Part shown: positions 1-6,265 of the stretch, piece after piece | Layout: the number at the start of each line of letters is the position of its first letter | How positions within the stretch are numbered: position 1 is the stretch's first letter | Assembly (NCBI GenBank): GCA_016185465.1 | Contig: JACPNO010000039.1 | Span: forward strand, 1-52,899 | DNA: 52,899 nt | Origin: Candidatus Solibacter usitatus | GTDB taxonomy: Bacteria > Acidobacteriota > Terriglobia > Bryobacterales > Bryobacteraceae | Reading direction: 5' to 3' | Translations under genes and position numbers: made by a program | The notes under the pieces: model-generated | What the model saw: only the letters and a program-made list of their open reading frames with translations | Database searches by the model: none | Told to the model about the DNA's origin: nothing

Positions 1-150
1 ATCCGGAACCTCGCTCTGCGCCGGGCTTCTCGCTCCAGTTTCGCTTCGGTCTATTGCTGCCGCCCTGCGAACCCCAGCAACATATCACGTTCACCGCCAG
101 TTTGACGGTCACCGACCGTCTCGCCGCCCTGCGAGAAATGTTTGCTCTTC

Positions 151-159
151 TGCGACAAT
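151..159 (+). promoter_or_regulatory. Candidate extended -10 of rnpB
   Basis: The bases TGCGACAAT form an extended -10 (TG, one base, then GACAAT). Seven bases later is G167, one base before the first helix of RNase P RNA, which is where that RNA should begin. I see no good -35 hexamer. The call rests on position relative to the RNA and on the partial consensus match. Confidence 0.35.
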
Positions 160-166
160 GGTTCAC

Positions 167-536
167 GTAACTTGCCGGATGGGCAGTCGCTCCCGCAAGG
201 GGGAGGAAAGTCCGGTCTCCGCAGGGCAGCGTGCCGGCTAACGGCCGGGGAGGTCCGCTTCAAGGCGGGCTTTACGGAAAGTGCCACAGAAAATATACCG
301 CCCCGGGCAACCGGGGTAAGGGTGAAATGGTGCGGTAAGAGCGCACCGCGTGCGGAGCAATCCGTACGGCAGGGTAAACCCCACGTGGAGCAAGACCAAA
401 TAGGAGGGGAGGAGCGGCCCGCTCCGTCAGACTCTCGGGTAGGTTGCTAGAGTCCTTCAGTAATGGCGGACCCAGATGAATGACTGCTGCCCGCAAGGGT
501 ACAGAAACCGGCTTACAGTCCGGCAAGTTACTTTTT
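167..536 (+). ncRNA. rnpB: RNase P RNA (bacterial type A-like)
   Basis: This is the catalytic RNA subunit of ribonuclease P, which removes the 5' leader of tRNA precursors. The conserved core is readable in order: GGAGGAAAGTCCGG near 202, a CACAGAAAATATACC segment near 285, GGTAAGGGTGAAA near 313, a GGTAAGAGCGCACCG segment near 335, GGAGCAAGACCAAATAGG near 387, TCGGGTAGGTTGCT near 436, and AGATGAATGACTGC near 474, ending with ACAGAAACCGGCTTACAG. The closing helix P1 is a perfect 12-bp pairing of 168-179 with 519-530. A C and five T residues follow directly, so P1 probably doubles as the terminator stem. The length of about 365 nt is normal. The 5' end at 167 is inferred from P1 and the upstream -10-like box. 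Confidence 0.97.
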
Positions 537-552
537 CCGACGGCGCCCGCGG

Positions 553-753
553 CTAGTTGAATCTTGCCAGCGAGCACGTCGCGGCGTTAATGCATCTTGG
601 CAGCGGTTCTTCGCGAGGCTCCGGGGCCCGGTGTTCGCTGAGCGTGGCAACCTCGGCGCTCAAGTGGCTGATGCAATCATCCGGCCAGTGGTGACGTTGA
701 GTTGAGCTGCAGTAGGGGCACAGGGCTATCGGAATCACTGGTGGTTCTGTCAT
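553..753 (-). CDS. Small Cys/His-rich hypothetical protein
   Basis: This 66-residue ORF is not a family I recognise. It has C12-x2-C15 followed by H21, H22, C27 and H30, a spacing that could hold a zinc ion, and two more cysteines near the C-terminus. A GGGAG Shine-Dalgarno sequence lies 10 nt upstream of the ATG, which supports real translation. It faces rnpB, ending about 17 bp past that gene's T-run. There is no signal peptide or membrane segment. The C-terminal half is Pro/Glu/Arg-rich and looks disordered. It might be a non-coding ORF that happens to have a ribosome site, hence the moderate confidence. Confidence 0.5.
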   Translation of the reverse strand: MTEPPVIPIALCPYCSSTQRHHWPDDCISHLSAEVATLSEHRAPEPREEPLPRCINAATCSLARFN

Positions 754-933
754 AACGTTTCATCTCCCTTCCGGACTAGCGCTTCGGCGCGCCTCTGTTG
801 CTGGGCAATGCACGGAGCGCGCCAGATTCAGCCCCACGCTTACCGGCGTGTTTTCAGCAAAGATTATCCAATGTAAATAAACGCAATAATGGGGGATTTA
901 ACGGTAGCCCGCTGAAATTTGCGCGATATGGCG

Positions 934-1446
934 CTATTTTTCCACCTGCAAGTGGTTGGTCACCGAAAAGGCGCCGTGCACGCCCCGAGCTTTTATATTG
1001 GCCAGGTTCTTGTCGAACTCCGTTGCGACAACTCCTTCCAGCGTCACGTTGCCGTTTTTCACGATGATGTGGATGGGCGGCACGGCTTGCATGGCATAGC
1101 GGCTTAGCGCCGAGTTGCCGTAGATGGCTCGGTATACAGCTCTGCGGATCCGGTCGTCATTCGGCGAAGTGGGAAGCACTTCGATTTCGTTCACTACTCG
1201 CTCGACGCCTTCTATCCGCTTCACTGCATTTTCGACGTCGGGTTTCAGGCTGGGCCGCGAGACTTGCCCCATCAATGTGACAGTGCCGCCATCCACGCGG
1301 AACGAGAGATTGTCGTACACGCTGTAGAACGGCAGCATGACGATTTCGTGACGCACTTCGCGGACCAGCCGTTCAGTTCCGCGATCCTGGGCCCAGCCGC
1401 TTGCGGCGAATAGCAACGCGGCAACTGCAATTCGGTATGCGTTCAT
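934..1446 (-). CDS. Secreted protein with two BON domains
   Basis: This is a 170-residue exported protein. Residues 1-19 are a classical signal peptide ending AASGWA before QDRG. Two BON-type units follow, roughly residues 30-95 and 100-168; each carries the hydrophobic strand plus glycine pattern (GGTVTLMGQV and NGNVTLEGVV). BON domains occur in periplasmic osmotic-stress proteins of the OsmY type and are thought to bind membranes or phospholipid. A TGGAGG ribosome site sits just upstream of the ATG. The gene is followed by its own spacer and preceded, in the same orientation, by a microprotein gene 40 bp upstream. Function beyond the domain call is unknown. Confidence 0.85.
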   Translation of the reverse strand: MNAYRIAVAALLFAASGWAQDRGTERLVREVRHEIVMLPFYSVYDNLSFRVDGGTVTLMGQVSRPSLKPDVENAVKRIEGVERVVNEIEVLPTSPNDDRIRRAVYRAIYGNSALSRYAMQAVPPIHIIVKNGNVTLEGVVATEFDKNLANIKARGVHGAFSVTNHLQVEK

Positions 1447-1485
1447 AACAGCCTCCAGGGGCGCGGGTGAGTGCCCGCGCCATTT

Positions 1486-1545
1486 CTACTTCTTGTTCTT
1501 TTTGGGTTTCTTGACTTCCTTTTTGCGATCCATTCCTTTTGCCAT
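1486..1545 (-). CDS. 19-residue lysine-rich microprotein
   Basis: This is a 20-codon ORF (ATG to TAG) encoding MAKGMDRKKEVKKPKKNKK. Ten of its 19 residues are Lys or Arg. An AAGGGAGAA Shine-Dalgarno sequence is centred at the ideal distance from the ATG. The opening MAKGMD followed by a Lys-rich tail is a pattern I recall from very small basic proteins annotated in other bacteria, but I cannot assign a function. It would be disordered and could bind nucleic acid or the ribosome. It lies in the 123-bp gap between the glycosyltransferase (1570-2661) and the BON gene, on the same strand. Its small size is the main reason for caution. Confidence 0.6.
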   Translation of the reverse strand: MAKGMDRKKEVKKPKKNKK

Positions 1546-1569
1546 AAATGATTCTCCCTTCTTGCCTGA

Positions 1570-2661
1570 TTATACCCGCTTGTTTCGGAAGGCCAAAGAA
1601 GAAAACATTACCGCCAGCCACATCCACATGGCGAGCGGCACCCACACGCTATGCACCCAGGCGAAGCGGTCGAACCAGGCCTTGCGCGCCGGCAGTTGCG
1701 CCTTCGCCAGAATGGCGTAATTGGTTCCCTTCAACATGGTGAGACCCCATTGCGCGACCAGCGCCCACTCCGCTCCGCGGCTGCCCTTGATAGAGGCCGC
1801 GAGCGCCGCGGCCATTGCCCCGCATTGCAGCGCGTAAAACGCGAAGGCCTGCCACCATAAGCGCGGATGGTCGGTGCGCGCGTCGATCATTTCCTTCAGG
1901 GCGGAACGGAAAAATTCCGCCGCGCGGACGCGTCCGTTGAACGCCACTAAGGCGGCCGGGGCATAGGCGATGGTTAGCTGAGCCGCGCGCATGGCGGCGC
2001 TGATCCCGCGCGCGCAATCGGGCGACTCCTTCCAGAAATCCGGGACACGCGCCTCAAAGAAAATGTCTCGCCGGATGGCGAACGATCCGGACCAGGCGAA
2101 CGGCGCATTGCCCGGTCCGAACAAGCCGGCGAGGGGCGCGTTCCACACGCTGCGCAGCAGCGACCAGAAATCCGGAGGTTCGGGTAGAAACCAGCGGTAG
2201 CCGGTGCTTGCGCCCACTTCCTCGCGCGCGAGCGGCGCTGCCAGAGCGCGCAGCCAGTCTTGGGAATATTCCCCGCTGCCCCCGGCAAAGGCGAGCAACT
2301 GCGTGTTCTTGCGGGACACGCGAATCGCTGTAAGCAGCAAATCCGTGGCGCCTGCCGTGGCCCCATCGGGAAGTACCACGATCACGCCGCTGGGCAACGC
2401 GCCGGCAGGGATGTCTTGAGCGCCGGCCGCCACCACCAGCAGCTCATAACTTGGATAATCCTGCGCGCGCAGCGACGCGAGCGCGCCCCGCAGCTCCGGT
2501 CCGCCGCGCGTAACCGGCACAATGACGGTGGCAGGCAGCGGGGACGTGGCAGGTTCGGCGGCCAGCGCTGCGGAAATGTAGGCCGCCCGCGCCCGCTCTC
2601 CCCACAACGCCGCGGCCGCCAATATCAGCGCCGGCGCCACGAACACCCAAAACCACAACAC
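1570..2661 (-). CDS. Membrane glycosyltransferase, family 2-like, DxD motif absent
   Basis: This is a 363-residue protein with an N-terminal membrane segment (residues 2-20), a GT2/GT21-like catalytic fold (about 43-260) beginning ATVIVPVTRG, and C-terminal hydrophobic segments (about 285-360). Proteins of this shape, including ceramide glucosyltransferase-like enzymes, transfer a sugar from a nucleotide donor to a lipid at the cytoplasmic face. A TGYRW sequence near residue 160 resembles the (Q/R)xxRW signature. Where the family has the metal-binding DxD strand, this protein reads FAGGSGE (residues 125-131), so the usual aspartates are missing. The start is GTG, with a TAGACT box exactly 7 nt before it and no Shine-Dalgarno, so the mRNA may be leaderless. 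It is divergent from the histidine kinase gene. Confidence 0.75.
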   Translation of the reverse strand: MLWFWVFVAPALILAAAALWGERARAAYISAALAAEPATSPLPATVIVPVTRGGPELRGALASLRAQDYPSYELLVVAAGAQDIPAGALPSGVIVVLPDGATAGATDLLLTAIRVSRKNTQLLAFAGGSGEYSQDWLRALAAPLAREEVGASTGYRWFLPEPPDFWSLLRSVWNAPLAGLFGPGNAPFAWSGSFAIRRDIFFEARVPDFWKESPDCARGISAAMRAAQLTIAYAPAALVAFNGRVRAAEFFRSALKEMIDARTDHPRLWWQAFAFYALQCGAMAAALAASIKGSRGAEWALVAQWGLTMLKGTNYAILAKAQLPARKAWFDRFAWVHSVWVPLAMWMWLAVMFSSLAFRNKRV

Positions 2662-2668
2662 TCCGCAA

Positions 2669-2711
2669 AGTCTAGCAGTTGATCGGGCGCGCCTGCCGGA
2701 CTGGTTATACT
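2669..2711. promoter_or_regulatory. Divergent pair of -10 boxes with leaderless spacing
   Basis: On the minus strand TAGACT (2674-2669) is followed by exactly 7 nt and then the GTG at 2661. On the plus strand TATACT (2706-2711) is followed by exactly 7 nt and then the ATG at 2719. Neither gene has a Shine-Dalgarno sequence. A start about 7 nt after the -10 would put +1 on the start codon in both directions. Clear -35 boxes are not visible at the usual distance. Confidence 0.55.
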
Positions 2712-2718
2712 TGAACCG

Positions 2719-4569
2719 ATGCCGGTAGTGCAGAACCGCGCGCCAGTGTACGTGGCACTTCTGGCGATGGCTCTGGCCGTCGCGCTAGTGGCCGCCTGGA
2801 CGCCGCTGGGCACGCAAATCGATCGTTACGCGTACGATTGGATGTTCCGGCTCTACCAGCCCCCGCCATGGCAGACCCAATCCATTCTGCTAGCCATCGA
2901 CGAACCCTCGCTCAGCGCTTTTGGCGGCATTCCCGGTTTGCGCAACGCGCTGGCGGAGGGGCTGGAGCGCATTGCTCCGGCGGCTCCGAAAGCGGTGGCC
3001 GTCGACGTCTTGCTGGCTGATGCAACGGCCGGCGACGCGCCGCTCGAAGCCGCGTTCGCGCGCGTGCCTAACCTGATTCTGGCCAGCGATCTGTTGCCGG
3101 ATGGCAAAGGGTGGGACGATCCGATTCCGGCGTTTCGGCGGAGCGCCGCGGCGGTGGGCCACGTGCATACCGATCTCGACGCCGACGCCGTCAGCCGGGA
3201 GTTGCCGCTGGAAAAAGCCGCGGGCCGCGACCGCCGCTGGGCGCTGGCGCTGGAGGCATTCCGTTTGAGCCGGGCTGCTACTCCCATCGTGGAATCGCCG
3301 GAAGAATTGCAAGTGGCGGGCGTCGTGATTCCGGCGGCGCGCGACACCGGCCGTGCTCTGCGCATTCGCTATGTGCCTCCGGGGATGCCGCCGATCCCGC
3401 GCGTCTCGCTCAAGCAGTTGCACGACGATCCAACGCTTGCGCGGCAATTTGGCGGCAAAGTGGTCTTCGCCGGCGTCACGGCGCAAACCGGCGCGCGCGA
3501 CCGCTGGGTAACGCCCTATTCCTCGATTCCGGTGCCAGGTTTGGAAATCAACGCCAACGCATTCGAGACCCTGGCGCAGCAGCGGTTTCTTACGGATGCG
3601 CCCGCGTGGGCGGTGCTGCTGCTGGCCGTATCGCTTGCGGCCGCGGCTGGGTTGACGTTTCGCTACTTGGCGGGCTGGCCGGCGTATGTGGCGGCGAGCG
3701 CGATTCTGCTGGCTGCGCACGCGGCGCCTTATGTATTTTTCACTCGCGGCTCGGTAATGCCGCTCATGCCGCCGGTGTCGGCCGCATGGTTGACCCTGAT
3801 CGCAGCGGCATTGTGGCAGCACTGGATCATGCGCGGGCGCCTCGATCGCTCCGAAGCCGAGCGCGTTCGCTACCAGCACGCCATGCAATTCGTCACTCAT
3901 GAAATGCGCACGCCGCTCACCGCCATTCAGGGATCGAGCGAGCTGATGGAGCGCTACTCCATGAGCGAAGAGCGGCGCAAACAAATCGCGCAGTTGATTC
4001 ATTCCGAATCCAAGCGTCTGGGCCGAATGATTGAAATCTTTCTCAATGTGGAGCGTTTATCGGCTGGCGACGCCGAGCTTAAGCGGGAAAATTTCACGGC
4101 GCTCGAGCTGGTGTCGGCATGTGTCGAGCGGGTGCGGCCCCTGGCGGAGCGCAAACAGATCCACGTGACACTGGGCGCCATTCCGGATGCTCTGCTCGAA
4201 GGAGACCGCGAGCTGATGGAATACGCCGTCTACAACCTGCTGACCAATGCTATCAAGTACTCGCCGGCCTCGACCGAGGTCTCTGCTTTCGGCCATCGGG
4301 AAGGGAAGCATGTGTACATTTCCGTGCAGGACCAGGGCATGGGCATGGATCGCACGGAGGTGCGCCGCATCTTCCAAAAGTTTTACCGCACGGCGAAAGC
4401 GGAGCAGTCGGGCGAAGCCGGAACCGGAATTGGCTTGTCGATTGTCGAGCAGATTCTGGCGCGCCATGGCGGCGGCATCACGGTCGAAAGCCAACCCGGC
4501 AAGGGCTCGTGCTTTACACTGGAGTTACCGGTGGGCGCCGCTACCACTTCGCCTGCCCGCACGCATTGA
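2719..4569 (+). CDS. CHASE2-domain sensor histidine kinase
   Basis: This 616-residue membrane kinase starts with a transmembrane helix (about 11-28), then an extracytoplasmic CHASE2 sensor domain (about 33-290), recognisable from the ILLAIDEPSL start, the AVDVLL segment and the closing PVPGLEINANAFETL segment. Three membrane helices follow (about 295-370). The cytoplasmic part has a HisKA box with the phospho-accepting H394 in FVTHEMRTPL and an HATPase_c domain: N box N510, G1 DQGMGMD near 538, G2 GTGIGLSI near 569. It should autophosphorylate and pass the phosphate to the response regulator encoded one base downstream. CHASE2 ligands are generally unknown. The start is probably leaderless (TATACT box 7 nt upstream). 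Confidence 0.92.
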   Translation: MPVVQNRAPVYVALLAMALAVALVAAWTPLGTQIDRYAYDWMFRLYQPPPWQTQSILLAIDEPSLSAFGGIPGLRNALAEGLERIAPAAPKAVAVDVLLADATAGDAPLEAAFARVPNLILASDLLPDGKGWDDPIPAFRRSAAAVGHVHTDLDADAVSRELPLEKAAGRDRRWALALEAFRLSRAATPIVESPEELQVAGVVIPAARDTGRALRIRYVPPGMPPIPRVSLKQLHDDPTLARQFGGKVVFAGVTAQTGARDRWVTPYSSIPVPGLEINANAFETLAQQRFLTDAPAWAVLLLAVSLAAAAGLTFRYLAGWPAYVAASAILLAAHAAPYVFFTRGSVMPLMPPVSAAWLTLIAAALWQHWIMRGRLDRSEAERVRYQHAMQFVTHEMRTPLTAIQGSSELMERYSMSEERRKQIAQLIHSESKRLGRMIEIFLNVERLSAGDAELKRENFTALELVSACVERVRPLAERKQIHVTLGAIPDALLEGDRELMEYAVYNLLTNAIKYSPASTEVSAFGHREGKHVYISVQDQGMGMDRTEVRRIFQKFYRTAKAEQSGEAGTGIGLSIVEQILARHGGGITVESQPGKGSCFTLELPVGAATTSPARTH

Positions 4570-4570
4570 A

Positions 4571-5884
4571 ATGGAACGACTGCTCATCGTAGAAGACGAC
4601 GCCGGGGTTCGCACGACGATCGTGAACTTCCTAGAGCTCGAGGGGTACTCGGTCGACGCGGTCTCATCCACGCGCGAAGCGCTGGACCGTCTGACCAAAA
4701 ATGCGTATCCGATCGTCATCTCCGATATCTACGTCGACGACCGCACCGGCCTGGACGTACTCGAAGCAGCGCGCCTGAAAGATCCCGGCTGCTCAGTGAT
4801 CCTGATGACCGCGCGCGGAACCATGGAAACCGTGATGGCGGCGACGCGCGGCGGCGCATTCGATTACATCGCAAAGCCCTTCGACCTGGACCGCATGCTG
4901 GAAACGGTAAAGCGCGCCGAAGCGTCCCGCCTGCCGCAGCAGGAGGAAGAAGCCGACGCGGGCGATCTGCCGGAAACCGAAATGATCGGCAGCTCGGCGG
5001 CGATGGTGGAGATTTACAAAACGGCATCGCTGGCCGCGCCGACCGATGCCACCGTGCTCATCGAAGGCGAGACCGGCACCGGCAAAGAATTGGTAGCGCG
5101 CATGATTCACCGCCACAGCGCGCGCGCCGCCCAGCCATTCGTGGCTGTCGATTGCGCATCCATTGCTCCCACGCTGCTCGAGAGCGAGTTGTTCGGATCG
5201 ATGAAGGGCGCCTTTACCGGCGCCGATCGCGACCGCACCGGCGTGTTCGAGGCGGCGAACCGCGGAACGGTGCTGCTGGACGAGATCGGCGATATCGATG
5301 CCGGCTTCCAGCTCAAGCTGCTGCGCTTCATGCAGGAGCGCGAGATTCGGCCCATGGGCGCGTCGCGCTCGAAAGTGGTGGATGTGCGCGTGATCGCGGC
5401 CACCAATCGCGACCTGCAGAAGATGGTGGACGAGAAAAAATTCCGCGAGGACTTGTGGTTTCGCCTGAATGTCGTGCGCATCGTAATTCCGCCGCTGCAC
5501 GACCGGCGCTCGGACATCCCTTTGCTGGCGCGCTTTTTTCTGAACAAGTACAACGCCCGCTACGGACGCGACGTGAAGCTGGCGGAATCGGGCGTCAAGG
5601 CCATGCAGGAATATGCCTGGCCCGGCAACGTGCGCCAACTGCAGCATCTGATTGAGCGGCTGACGATTCTGGCGCCGCGCGAACGCATCGATGGCGAAGC
5701 GATTGCGGATGCCCTCACGGCCATGGAGCCACGCGAACACGCCGGCGACACGCTGGTCGAAGCCGAGACCGAGCAAATTCGCAGAGTGCTGGCAGCGACC
5801 GGCGGCAATAAAAGCCGCGCCGCGCAGATTTTAGGGATTGAGCGCAAGACACTGTACCGCAAGCTGGAGCGGATGAAGCTGTAA
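4571..5884 (+). CDS. NtrC-family sigma-54-dependent response regulator
   Basis: This 437-residue regulator has three modules. The receiver domain (1-115) has the acidic pair E8-D9/D10 and the phospho-acceptor D52. The AAA+ sigma-54 activator domain has Walker A GETGTGKE at 166-173, the sigma-54 contact loop GAFTGA at 213-218 and a Walker B LLDEIGD just after. A Fis-type helix-turn-helix lies at about 395-435. The start was placed at the ATG one base after the kinase stop because the receiver domain begins there; longer in-frame starts inside the kinase gene add no domain sequence. When phosphorylated it should open promoters held by RpoN. One sigma-54-like promoter is present in this window, at 11841-11860, but a link is untested. 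Confidence 0.95.
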   Translation: MERLLIVEDDAGVRTTIVNFLELEGYSVDAVSSTREALDRLTKNAYPIVISDIYVDDRTGLDVLEAARLKDPGCSVILMTARGTMETVMAATRGGAFDYIAKPFDLDRMLETVKRAEASRLPQQEEEADAGDLPETEMIGSSAAMVEIYKTASLAAPTDATVLIEGETGTGKELVARMIHRHSARAAQPFVAVDCASIAPTLLESELFGSMKGAFTGADRDRTGVFEAANRGTVLLDEIGDIDAGFQLKLLRFMQEREIRPMGASRSKVVDVRVIAATNRDLQKMVDEKKFREDLWFRLNVVRIVIPPLHDRRSDIPLLARFFLNKYNARYGRDVKLAESGVKAMQEYAWPGNVRQLQHLIERLTILAPRERIDGEAIADALTAMEPREHAGDTLVEAETEQIRRVLAATGGNKSRAAQILGIERKTLYRKLERMKL

Positions 5885-5988
5885 GTGGGGCAGGTCCCCG
5901 ACCTGCCAGTTCTGCGTTCTCGTTTTTTTCCTTCGTGCTACTTCAGAAAATTGAACTTGTTTTTGGGCAGGTCGGGGACCTGCCCCAC
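5885..5988. repeat. Inverted pair of REP-like palindromes
   Basis: Two exact inverted copies of a 23-nt sequence lie at 5885-5907 and 5966-5988. Each copy contains its own 8-bp palindrome (GGCAGGTC, loop CCC, GACCTGCC). The arrangement is like a bacterial REP doublet (BIME). The first copy begins right after the stop codon of the response regulator, so it may also act as a 3'-end hairpin. No transposase lies nearby. The remainder of this 381-bp spacer holds only the possible relic at 6007-6116 and the korA promoter. Confidence 0.85.
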
Positions 5989-6006
5989 TTCGGACTGAGC
6001 CTCAAG

Positions 6007-6116
6007 TCATCCAAGCGCGAGCCGGATGCGCCCAGGTTTGATGCGATCGAAATAGAACGCTTCGCCGAAAAGCCGCCATCCGCGTCCTGCGTGATTTCAA
6101 AGACGATTTCGTTCAC
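6007..6116 (-). pseudogene. Possible relic of a HicB-like small protein
   Basis: From a GTG at 6116 the minus strand reads VNEIVFEITQDADGGFSA, which resembles the first strand and turn of small HicB-type partial-RNase-H-fold proteins. After about 6062 a shift to another frame gives EAFYFDRIKPGRIRLALG and a stop, which resembles the C-terminal end of the same sort of protein. The middle, which should contain the GxxxxGDT-type segment, is absent. I read this as a gene reduced by internal deletion and frameshift. The match is by eye and short, so it could be chance. Confidence 0.3.
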
Positions 6117-6202
6117 TTTCTTGAATCCTAGGCGATTGGGTGACTTAGAGCATGCGGCCACCTGATTTTCACCGTTCTGCCGCGCGCCCAGCCTACATTT
6201 CG

Positions 6203-6208
6203 TATAAT
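6203..6208 (+). promoter_or_regulatory. Candidate -10 box of korAB
   Basis: TATAAT, a perfect consensus hexamer, lies 57 nt before the korA ATG in an otherwise GC-rich spacer. The -35 region is not recognisable. A start near 6215 would leave a leader of about 50 nt containing GAAAGAGGA, a possible though distant ribosome site. Confidence 0.35.
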
Positions 6209-6265
6209 TAAGTGGAACGAATCTGGCCGGGGTCTTTCCCGCCGAAAGAGGATCTCGCACAATAG

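Noticed and set aside
2890-4002. A 370-residue minus-strand ORF opposite the histidine kinase.
   Set aside because: It is Arg/His-rich shadow sequence with no domain, caused by the GC-rich codon pattern of the real gene.
4247-4570. In-frame N-terminal extension of the response regulator (108 residues).
   Set aside because: It lies inside the kinase gene in another frame and is Arg/Ser-rich without domain sequence; the receiver domain begins at the ATG at 4571.
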